Source: Deltaproteobacteria bacterium (GTDB lineage: Bacteria > Myxococcota_A > JAADFL01). From it: a stretch of 22,309 bases of DNA. The DNA is taken from positions 1 through 22,309 of the forward strand of contig JAADFL010000160.1 of NCBI GenBank assembly GCA_013152945.1. The letters are read 5' to 3'. Shown here one piece after another: positions 16,079-22,309 of the stretch. How positions within the stretch are numbered: the first letter of the stretch is position 1; every line of letters starts with the position of its first letter. The notes below the pieces were generated by a model, which saw only the letters and a program-made list of their open reading frames with translations, ran no database searches and had not been told where the DNA came from. The position numbers and the translations under genes were made by a program.

Positions 16079-16546
16079 ATGATGCAAACTTTTGAAGGAA
16101 AGTTGAAAGCAACCGGCCTGAAATTCGCCGTGGTCCAGGCCAGGTTCAACCATTTCATAGCCGACAGGTTGCTGGAGGGCGCACTGGATGCCCTTGTGCG
16201 GCATGGCGCGGATGAGAAAGACATTTCCATATACAAGGTGCCGGGATCATGGGAGATGCCGGTATTGGTGTCCAAGTTGGCTGCAAACGGTGACTTCGAT
16301 GCAATCATTGCGGTAGGCGCGGTCATACGCGGTGCCACACCACACTTTGAATATGTGGCAGCCGAGGCGGCAAAGGGATTGGCACAGGCTTCCATTGGAT
16401 CGGGAAGGCCTGTTTCATTCGGTCTCATAACCGCGGACACGATTGAACAGGCGATTGAACGGGCAGGCACCAAGTCTGGGAACAAAGGCTTTGATGCGGC
16501 CTTGGCCGCCATCGAGATGGCGAATCTCTTCAAGCGGATCGGTTGA
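16079..16546 (+). CDS. ribH: 6,7-dimethyl-8-ribityllumazine synthase
   Basis: A 155-residue enzyme that joins the RibD-pathway product with 3,4-dihydroxy-2-butanone 4-phosphate. Family motifs are [16 protein letters not shown] and [15 protein letters not shown], which carries the catalytic histidine. GGAGGA at 16068-16073 precedes tandem ATG codons at 16079 and 16082; either could be used. It completes the riboflavin set, with nusB directly after it as in many bacteria. Confidence 0.96.
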   Translation: MMQTFEGKLKATGLKFAVVQARFNHFIADRLLEGALDALVRHGADEKDISIYKVPGSWEMPVLVSKLAANGDFDAIIAVGAVIRGATPHFEYVAAEAAKGLAQASIGSGRPVSFGLITADTIEQAIERAGTKSGNKGFDAALAAIEMANLFKRIG

Positions 16547-16567
16547 AGACATTAGGAGTGGTTGGAG

Positions 16568-16984
16568 TTGGGAGCACGTCGTCGCGCCAGGGAGATAGCC
16601 TTACAAGTGCTCTTTGCAATGGATGTTGCCGGTAAGGATGCCAATGCAGGGCTCGGGGATGTCCAGGGACTGTCCATAAGCACATGGTCGAGCGAAACCA
16701 GGCGATTTGCAAACAGGTTGGCCTCGGGAGTCGAACAGAACCGGGAAAAGATAGATACGATCATTCGTGAGAGTTCACACAACTGGCGGCTGGAAAGGAT
16801 GGCCCTGGTGGATCGCAACGTGTTACGGCTCGCTGTATTCGAGTTGTTGTATTGCGAGGATATACCAAGGAAGGTCAGTCTCAACGAAGCCATAGAACTC
16901 GGGAAAAAGTTCGGATCGAGCGATTCGGGTGCTTTCATAAACGGTGTTCTCGACAGGATTGCCAGAGCATCGGGCAAGGAATAG
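16568..16984 (+). CDS. nusB: Transcription antitermination factor NusB
   Basis: A 138-residue all-helical RNA-binding protein that acts with NusE/S10 in rRNA antitermination. It has the conserved N-terminus GARRRAREIALQVLFAMDV, the WRLERMALVDRNVLRLAVFEL core and the ALNEAIELGKKF-like segment near the end. TTG at 16568 has AGGAG nine bases upstream; a TTG at 16562 would be only three bases from it and is less likely. It follows ribH closely, the standard arrangement. Confidence 0.95.
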   Translation: MGARRRAREIALQVLFAMDVAGKDANAGLGDVQGLSISTWSSETRRFANRLASGVEQNREKIDTIIRESSHNWRLERMALVDRNVLRLAVFELLYCEDIPRKVSLNEAIELGKKFGSSDSGAFINGVLDRIARASGKE

Positions 16985-16993
16985 GTTCGGCCC

Positions 16994-17539
16994 GTGGATC
17001 TGCTGCTCGGTACCATTGATTTTGACGTGTTCGACCGGTGTGATGCGCATGATTTGGCCCTGCCGATATTCCTGGAAGACAGGCCGCCCATGGGACTGGC
17101 CGGATTGGCCGACTGGAGATTGCACGGCCTGGTTTCGAACTGGATAGCAAGGAGATTCATAGAACCAAGAGAGGCAAAGCCTGTTCTCTATGGGGGAGAT
17201 TCGCGCTTGAGTTTCGATAGGATTTTCATTCAGCCCATGGGCTCCATGGCTGATATCAAGGCAGCGGATTTGGCAAGGCGCAACGAGGAATTTGCGTCTG
17301 TCATATCCTTGGCAGGAGTGCATGACCTTGCCTGTCCGGTTCCGGGCCTGGGGGCCGAGGGCATAGAAGATGAATATGCACTGGAACAGTGGCTTGCAAC
17401 ATTGGAGATACACCTTGAAAATCCACGTGTAACGCTTTTCCTGCCCGGTCATTTATTGGAAATTGCCTCGGGCAAGGGACAATCAGCCGGATGGAACACC
17501 GAGTTGATCTCCATGGAGAAGGAGAATGGCTCGTACTGA
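16994..17539 (+). CDS. Stand-alone peptidase M17 N-terminal-like domain protein
   Basis: A 181-residue protein. The stretch DRPPMGLAGLADWRLHGLVSNWI (residues 29-51) resembles the leucine aminopeptidase (M17) N-terminal domain, which has RPLxGxAGLLDWRxxGxLS and a macro-like fold. The M17 catalytic domain, with its metal-binding Asp/Glu/Lys residues, is absent and not encoded nearby, so the protein should not be a peptidase. GTG at 16994 lies nine bases after nusB, with AGGAATAGG upstream. Its last 14 bases overlap the pseudokinase gene, so the two are probably translated together. A ligand-binding or regulatory role is a guess. Confidence 0.65.
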   Translation: MDLLLGTIDFDVFDRCDAHDLALPIFLEDRPPMGLAGLADWRLHGLVSNWIARRFIEPREAKPVLYGGDSRLSFDRIFIQPMGSMADIKAADLARRNEEFASVISLAGVHDLACPVPGLGAEGIEDEYALEQWLATLEIHLENPRVTLFLPGHLLEIASGKGQSAGWNTELISMEKENGSY

Positions 17540-18944
17540 AAGGTGCAGTCGTTGCGGCAGACTCATTGCGCCTGGTTCGACTTTTTGCCCTGGTTGCGGC
17601 GGCCTGGCCGTTCCCACTGGATCGAGGTGGAAGGGCAAGCTGCCCATGGGCTCAAGCATAGCCGGATGCGAAATAACCGGATCCGCAACTCATTCCCCGG
17701 TCACCGAGCGTTATGTTGCAAGGGATCTGGACAGTGGAGAAGACCGGGAAGTGGTTCTGGTTTTTCCGCCGGGAGAGTTGCAGCCAGAGGCCTTAAAACG
17801 CTTCATCCTTTTTCTCGAAAGCTACAAGGCTGAATCAGGGAGTCCCGGTCTACTCCGGGTGTTCAGGTATATCCAGGAGCATGGTTGCATATACATCGTG
17901 ACGGAACCGGCTCCGGGACCTGCCCTTGACTCCAAACTAGTAGGCATGTCAGGCGCATTCAGGGCGTTGGATCGGAAAAATGCAGTACAGTTACTCTTGG
18001 GGGCCTGCAAAATAATAAAGAATTTTCATACTCGGCTCCAACCCTACTTTGGTATTTCGCCAAAAAGAATTTTCCTTTCCGGCGAGCGTGGAGTCATTCT
18101 GGATTTGCCCATAGAACCATGGCTCGTCCCCAACTGGATGACATGGCCGTGGTTGACATACTTCGAGGCGGGTTATATTGCCCCCGAGGTGTTACAAGGC
18201 GATCCCGTGTCGCCGCCCGCCGATATCTACGCCCTTGGCGCGCTGGCGTTTCATGTCACCACCGGAAGACCTCCCATGGGACTTGGAAAGGCGCCAAGCG
18301 AGTTGGCGTTTTCAGCGCCCAAGCGGTTGGATGGGGTGATCGAGAGGGCAATGGCCGAGCAACCGTCCAACAGGTACCTCACCGTGGGCGACCTGGCCCA
18401 TGACATCGAACATGCATTCACTGAAGCAACAGAACAAAAAGATTCAGAAAAAAAAGAAGAGACCGGTTCAAACCGGTCAGAGACAGGTACGGGTACCGGC
18501 ATATCCGAGATGAAAAATTCCGGGAGCAAAAAGAAAAATAAAAGGGGCATTAATTCAAAGGATGACTATTCCAAAAAGAAGAAAACCAGGTCTGTGGCGA
18601 CTTTGCTCTTGTTGCTGGTCCCATTGCTGATCTTTGCCGGTTACCTTGTATTTGTCGAAAAGGGTCTAAAATGGTCTGGAACAGAAAACAAGGACGAGTC
18701 CCGGTTGCCGGCAATACTTTCGGTTGAGAGTGAACCTCCCGGTGCATTGGTGAATCTGGACGGTGAGGTGCTTGGAAGGGCACCGATCAGGAAAAAGATA
18801 AAAATCATTGCCGGCACACACTATCTGCGCTTAAGCAAGGAGCACTATGTTGACGTGTTGAAGGAGTTGAAGCTTGAGCCGGGCAGGAACAAGATTGTGA
18901 AAGTAAACCTGGTTCAAAGGGAAGGTGTTATTGAAAGCCCGTAG
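17526..18944 (+). CDS. Membrane-anchored zinc-ribbon pseudokinase with PEGA domain
   Basis: A 472-residue protein with four parts. A zinc ribbon (C7xxC10, C21xxC24) is followed by a Ser/Thr-kinase-like domain (about 48-298), a Lys/Ser-rich linker with one membrane span (357-378), and an extracytoplasmic PEGA domain (397-463, SVESEPPGALVNLDGEVLG). In the kinase-like part the APE motif (219-221) and DIYALG (233-238) are kept. The HRDxKPxN loop reads YFGISPKR (catalytic Asp, Lys and Asn replaced), the VAIK lysine is absent, and DFG reads D193-L-P. Phosphotransfer is therefore unlikely; scaffolding or sensing is inferred. The ATG at 17526 has AAGGAG nearby and overlaps the M17_N-like gene by 14 bases. 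Confidence 0.85.
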   Translation: MARTERCSRCGRLIAPGSTFCPGCGGLAVPTGSRWKGKLPMGSSIAGCEITGSATHSPVTERYVARDLDSGEDREVVLVFPPGELQPEALKRFILFLESYKAESGSPGLLRVFRYIQEHGCIYIVTEPAPGPALDSKLVGMSGAFRALDRKNAVQLLLGACKIIKNFHTRLQPYFGISPKRIFLSGERGVILDLPIEPWLVPNWMTWPWLTYFEAGYIAPEVLQGDPVSPPADIYALGALAFHVTTGRPPMGLGKAPSELAFSAPKRLDGVIERAMAEQPSNRYLTVGDLAHDIEHAFTEATEQKDSEKKEETGSNRSETGTGTGISEMKNSGSKKKNKRGINSKDDYSKKKKTRSVATLLLLLVPLLIFAGYLVFVEKGLKWSGTENKDESRLPAILSVESEPPGALVNLDGEVLGRAPIRKKIKIIAGTHYLRLSKEHYVDVLKELKLEPGRNKIVKVNLVQREGVIESP

Positions 18945-18996
18945 AGTGCCGCCACACGGGGAGGCGGTATCGAAAATTTAAGATTCAAATCTGCTC

Positions 18997-19025
18997 TTGT
19001 GACTTGGTCGTACCAAGGGTATCAT
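18997..19025 (+). promoter_or_regulatory. Sigma-70-type promoter for the MoxR-DUF58-transglutaminase module
   Basis: TTGTGA (18997-19002) and TATCAT (19020-19025) are separated by the optimal 17 bases, giving a start near 19032. The spacer holds a perfect inverted repeat, listed separately. Confidence 0.5.
19003..19017. promoter_or_regulatory. Candidate operator: perfect palindrome in the promoter spacer
   Basis: CTTGGT-CGT-ACCAAG is a perfect 6-bp inverted repeat with a 3-base centre, filling the gap between the predicted -35 and -10. A dimeric repressor bound here would block RNA polymerase. There is no T-run, so it is not a terminator. No regulator gene lies beside it, so the binding protein is unknown. 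Confidence 0.45.
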
Positions 19026-19053
19026 TTGTTACATGAAAGGTGGAGAACCGGCG

Positions 19054-19995
19054 TTGGAGCGATCGAACCGTGCGAGGTGCATACTCGACAAGGTTAATTC
19101 GGTTGTGCTCGGGGCTGAAGATGCAGCAGAGCTTTGCCTCATAGCCCTGCTGTCCGGCGGGCATGCGCTTGTCGAGGATGTGCCTGGAGTCGGCAAGACG
19201 ACTCTGGCCAGATCCCTGGCCGTGGCCGTGGGGGCGGATTTCAAGAGGATACAGTTTACGAGCGATCTGCTTCCTGCCGATATAGTCGGCATATCCGTTT
19301 TCGACCGGCGCACAGGCGCTTTCGAGTTCAAGCCCGGTCCGGTTTTTACGAGCGTCCTTTTAGCCGACGAGATAAACCGGGCCACTCCGCGCACCCAGTC
19401 GGCATTGCTCGAGGCCATGAACGACGGGAAGGTGACCGTCGATGGCGAAACAAGGAGACTTCCAAGCCCCTTTTTCGTCATAGCCACCCAGAACCCGCTG
19501 GAGCATTACGGTACTTACCCCTTGCCGGAATCCCAGATGGATCGGTTCCTCATCAGGACGGCTATCGGGTACCCCGGCAGGGATTTCGAGAACGATCTGC
19601 TGGTGGGCAAGGACAGGGCCGACATACTGGAGGACCTTGATCCGGCGGTGTCCATCGATGAACTCTTGGAACTGCAAGGGGTTGCCCGGGCCGTGCATGT
19701 TTCAGACGAAGTACTTCATTATATTCTGGATATCGTGGAAGCCACGAGGAACAGCAAGTTCCTCGAGGCCGGCATATCCCCCAGGGGCGCATTGCTGATG
19801 CACAAGGCGGTTAAAGTCAAGGCAATGCTTTCCAACAGAAAATATGCATTGCCCGACGATGTCCAGGAACTGGCGGTCCCCGTGTTTGCGCACCGTATAA
19901 CTCTAAAGGGATTTCGCGAGACATTACTACAGGCAAGGCAGGAGGCGGAGGCCGTTATCAAGGATATCGTGTCAAGGGTTCCGGTTCGTCTCTGA
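19054..19995 (+). CDS. MoxR family AAA+ ATPase
   Basis: A roughly 313-residue AAA+ ATPase of the MoxR branch, which acts as a chaperone for assembly or activation of complexes, often with DUF58 and VWA proteins. Visible are Walker A EDVPGVGKTTL, Walker B LLADEINRA, the sensor ATQNP and the motif YPLPESQMDRF, followed by the C-terminal lid domain. I place the start at TTG 19054, because GGTGGAG (19039-19045) lies eight bases upstream and the predicted transcript starts near 19032. ATG 19033 would add seven residues and would require a leaderless message. DUF58 and transglutaminase genes follow, the classic partners. Confidence 0.93.
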   Translation: MERSNRARCILDKVNSVVLGAEDAAELCLIALLSGGHALVEDVPGVGKTTLARSLAVAVGADFKRIQFTSDLLPADIVGISVFDRRTGAFEFKPGPVFTSVLLADEINRATPRTQSALLEAMNDGKVTVDGETRRLPSPFFVIATQNPLEHYGTYPLPESQMDRFLIRTAIGYPGRDFENDLLVGKDRADILEDLDPAVSIDELLELQGVARAVHVSDEVLHYILDIVEATRNSKFLEAGISPRGALLMHKAVKVKAMLSNRKYALPDDVQELAVPVFAHRITLKGFRETLLQARQEAEAVIKDIVSRVPVRL

Positions 19996-20071
19996 TGGAC
20001 GGCCTGGAAAGAAGTATGATTCAGTTGAAACTCTTACTGCAAACATTCTAACTTGTTTGTGGACAGCTTCC

Positions 20072-21214
20072 ATGAAAATGCATACCAATGAATCGATAAA
20101 ACGGGGAAAAAAGGGCTCCGGTTTCCTGCTTGGAGCTCTGGACAGGCTCAAGCATTCGAGGCGCCTCAGGTTCACCAGGGCGGGCAAGTGGTTTTTTTGG
20201 CTCACCGTGGCCATGGGAGTGGCTGCCGTGAACTCGGGAAACAATATGCTGTACATGCTCGTGTCGGTTCAACTCTCAATGATAATCATATCAGGCATCC
20301 TGGCCGACATGAATCTCAAGGGATTGCAAATAGAGCGTTATGTTCCGTCCAGGGTCGTGGCAAGAGAGCATTTTCTCGTGGAACTCACCATTGAATGCTC
20401 CAAGCGGTTCGTTCCGTCTTTTGCATTGAAGCTGGTGGACATCGTACAGGGGCCGGGGGCTTTGAAAAGAAAGAGACGGGAACGAACCAAAGGGCCTTGT
20501 GCCTTTGTTTCCAGAGTAGGGCCGGGGGAGAAGATAACAACCAGGTATGAGCTGGCCCTGCCAAGGCGGGGTTTATTCAGATTCGACAGGCTGCTGGTTT
20601 TGACATCGTTCCCCTTTGGCTTTTTCGAGACATGGATAGAATTCAGGGGAAGTTCCGACATCCTTGCCCTGCCCTACCCTGCAGGCACATTCAAGTTGCC
20701 GCTTGTCCGATCCGGGCGGGGTATGGGTCATATTCCACGGGCCGCACCGGGCAGGGGCAATGATTTTTTTGCCTTGCGGGAACTCAAGCCCGGAGATGAC
20801 ATAAGAGCCATGGCCCACAAGGCGAGTGCAAGAATGTCGAAGCCCATCATGATCGAAATGGAAGACAATGCATTACCGAGGTTGGAGATAACCTTGGACA
20901 ACTATTTAGGGAATAGGGACAAGGCTGTTTCAAATGTGGATGATAATTACTCCCATGACGCATACGTGCCATATGCAGCAGACCCCATGGAGAGGCTGGT
21001 ATCCAGGGCGGCTGCACTGGCCGGGGAGGCATCAAGGCAGGGCTTTGTAATCTCCCTGTCTGTAAGAGGCGGCATGGCCGGGCCCGGTTTCGGCCGGCCC
21101 CAGTTATTGAAGTTGCTCTCCTTGATGGCTTTGCTCGAACAGGGAGAAAGAACCGTTTCCATACCAAGGGCCGATCCCTTGGCTGAACGGATCGTAATCG
21201 GCATGGAAGTGTAG
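20072..21214 (+). CDS. DUF58 domain protein
   Basis: A roughly 380-residue membrane-anchored protein. A basic N-terminus is followed by two hydrophobic segments (about residues 33-75 of the visible frame). A beta-rich region then leads to the DUF58 signature ALRELKPGDDIRAMAHKASAR with downstream IMIEMEDNA, which marks the VWA-like fold. DUF58 proteins pair with MoxR ATPases. The ATG at 20072 is my choice, with ATG 20078 and TTG 20057 as alternatives; none has a strong ribosome binding site. A weak promoter-like pair, TTGAAA (20025-20030) and TAACTT (20049-20054), lies in the 76-base gap after moxR. The next gene starts eight bases after its stop. Confidence 0.9.
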   Translation: MKMHTNESIKRGKKGSGFLLGALDRLKHSRRLRFTRAGKWFFWLTVAMGVAAVNSGNNMLYMLVSVQLSMIIISGILADMNLKGLQIERYVPSRVVAREHFLVELTIECSKRFVPSFALKLVDIVQGPGALKRKRRERTKGPCAFVSRVGPGEKITTRYELALPRRGLFRFDRLLVLTSFPFGFFETWIEFRGSSDILALPYPAGTFKLPLVRSGRGMGHIPRAAPGRGNDFFALRELKPGDDIRAMAHKASARMSKPIMIEMEDNALPRLEITLDNYLGNRDKAVSNVDDNYSHDAYVPYAADPMERLVSRAAALAGEASRQGFVISLSVRGGMAGPGFGRPQLLKLLSLMALLEQGERTVSIPRADPLAERIVIGMEV

Positions 21215-21221
21215 AGAGCAA

Positions 21222-22309
21222 GTGGAATCGAGCCGAACCACCGGATTTACGGCTTCAAGAGAAATTACTCTTGCAGGTGTGATTCTTTTCTACCTTGCAT
21301 TGATAACACCAATCGCCATGAACCTGGCGGGCGGCCTCGGATCGATCCCCCTGGGATTGTACATTCTCGGCTGGCTCGGTGCCTTGGTCCTGCCAGCCGG
21401 ACCCGCGCATAAAATTCCATGGACCTCGATGACCGTTGTTTTCTTGGCATATGTCACAGCCAATGCGTTACTTTCTCATTCCCTTGCAAGAGGGCTTGCG
21501 GAAAGCGCATCGTACCTTCTCCTGTTTCTCATGGCGAGCAGGCTTTATCAAAGGAGGGGGACGAGATCCAAGTTCCAGTTGCTTCTCTTGACATTGGCCG
21601 CCTTGACCGTGGTGGGCGGACTTACCGACGAGCCTGTATTTGCAGCAGTGTTTCTCCTTTACCTGCCCGGCGCCGTGCTCTGCTTGATCTTGATGCAAGT
21701 TCAGGAGGAACCGGCAGGGGCGGGAATACCAGCTGGCAGGAACCTGAATCGGGAATGCAGTTTCACGGCCCTGATCGCGACAGCAGGAACATTGTTCCTG
21801 GCCATGCTCTTATTTTTCCTGGTCCCAAGGATAGGCGCAGGTTTCTTTTTTTCCGGCAGATCGCTCGGCCCGGGCATGGCGGGTTTCGGCGAAAGCATGA
21901 GAATAGGGGATATCAGCAGTAATTCTAGGTCCCGAAGAGTCTTGATGCGGGTGGAATTTCCCAACAGGAAGGGGCCACCGCCACCTCAATTCCTGTACAT
22001 GAAAGGTGCAGCATTCTCCAGGTTCGACGGCTCCAAGTGGAGCGTAGCCGTCAAGGGAACGAGAAGGCTGAACGGGTACGGCAGGGCCAAAGGATACAAG
22101 ATTGGAAAACCCGGACCCAAGCCAATGATGTTGGAGCAATTGGTTAGCTTGGAGGCCAGGCTGGACGTGATGCCCATGGCCGACAGGGCCGTATCATTGT
22201 CCAGGCAGGGCCCAAGCGATAATTTCGAGCTGCACATGCTGCTGTTCGACTCCGAAGGTTCTGTACGTCCGTGGAGGGCCGGGAGGAACGTTCTGAAGTA
22301 CAAGGTGCT
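21222..22309 (+). CDS. Transglutaminase-family membrane protein, N-terminal part (DUF3488/TgpA type; cut by the window end)
   Basis: An open frame of 362 codons from GTG 21222 runs off the window. About seven hydrophobic segments fill the first 210 residues. The turn FFLVPRIGAGFFFSGR then leads to GFGESMRIGDISSNSRSRRVLMRV and FLYMKGAAFSRFDGSKW, which match the DUF3488 region of TgpA-like proteins (pattern GF...V.LGDI....VVMRV...YWRG..L..YDG..W). The catalytic transglutaminase domain, expected further on, is outside the window. The MoxR-DUF58-transglutaminase order supports the call. The start has only a weak GAGAG upstream. The family acts at the cell envelope; its substrate here is unknown. 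Confidence 0.85.
   Translation, partial: MESSRTTGFTASREITLAGVILFYLALITPIAMNLAGGLGSIPLGLYILGWLGALVLPAGPAHKIPWTSMTVVFLAYVTANALLSHSLARGLAESASYLLLFLMASRLYQRRGTRSKFQLLLLTLAALTVVGGLTDEPVFAAVFLLYLPGAVLCLILMQVQEEPAGAGIPAGRNLNRECSFTALIATAGTLFLAMLLFFLVPRIGAGFFFSGRSLGPGMAGFGESMRIGDISSNSRSRRVLMRVEFPNRKGPPPPQFLYMKGAAFSRFDGSKWSVAVKGTRRLNGYGRAKGYKIGKPGPKPMMLEQLVSLEARLDVMPMADRAVSLSRQGPSDNFELHMLLFDSEGSVRPWRAGRNVLKYKV

Noticed and set aside
16552-17452. Two long minus-strand frames across nusB and the M17_N-like gene
   Set aside because: Both overlap well-supported plus-strand genes along nearly their whole length and resemble no protein family.
18948-18968. GCCGCC/GGCGGT hairpin after the pseudokinase gene as a terminator
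   Set aside because: The 6-bp stem includes a G-T pair, has a 9-base loop and no T-run follows, so it does not qualify as an intrinsic terminator.

Overview
The window reads as a chromosomal segment of a Gram-negative bacterium of the Desulfobacterota (the former Deltaproteobacteria). The main clue is the gene order yceD-rpmF-acpP-rpiB-dCMP deaminase-nrdR-ribD-ribE-ribBA-ribH-nusB, a conserved backbone in that group. Supporting clues are an FHA-type sigma-54 activator, a periplasmic DsbD-alpha-like protein, and a Ser/Thr kinase-like protein with a PEGA domain. This assignment is an inference, since no rRNA gene is present.

Region by region. (1) 1-1830 is accessory: the end of an unrecognised gene with a possible terminator, a non-coding stretch holding two repeat arrays (ATCCGAA-type heptamers, then nine CCCC-N-GGG mini-palindromes), and a minus-strand DUF262-HNH protein that is visibly AT-richer than its surroundings and is probably a phage-defence or restriction-type nuclease. 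(2) 2021-5558 is a tightly coupled four-gene ABC-2 transporter operon (ATPase, permease, ATPase, permease). (3) 5743-10374 holds a radical SAM/SPASM protein with an odd C-terminus, a secreted DsbD-alpha-like protein, a convergent FHA-sigma-54 activator that overlaps it tail to tail, and a cytosolic protein with a ChaN/Tiki-type domain plus a large unassigned C-terminal half. (4) 10406-18944 is one long plus-strand run, apparently started by a strong sigma-70-type promoter. It encodes YceD, ribosomal protein L32, an acyl carrier protein, a pentose-phosphate isomerase-family protein, dCMP deaminase, NrdR, the complete riboflavin pathway (RibD, RibE, RibBA, RibH) and NusB, then a lone M17-aminopeptidase N-terminal-like domain protein and a membrane-anchored zinc-ribbon pseudokinase with a PEGA domain. 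(5) 18997-22309 is a MoxR ATPase, DUF58, transglutaminase (DUF3488/TgpA type) module with its own predicted promoter. That promoter carries a perfect palindrome between its -35 and -10 elements. The last gene is cut by the window edge.

How the genes fit together. The central run links translation (L32, NusB), nucleotide supply (dCMP deaminase, NrdR) and flavin synthesis. RibD and RibBA feed RibH, and RibE finishes riboflavin. The fatty-acid genes that commonly sit on either side of acpP in this backbone (plsX, fabH, fabD, fabG, fabF) are absent here, leaving acpP alone between rpmF and rpiB. Many genes in this run start with TTG or GTG and overlap their neighbours, so translation is probably coupled.

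The least familiar parts are the M17_N-like/pseudokinase pair, the ChaN-like protein with its unknown C-terminal half, the mini-palindrome array, and the candidate operator in the MoxR promoter. I see no rRNA, tRNA, CRISPR array, insertion sequence or convincing riboswitch.
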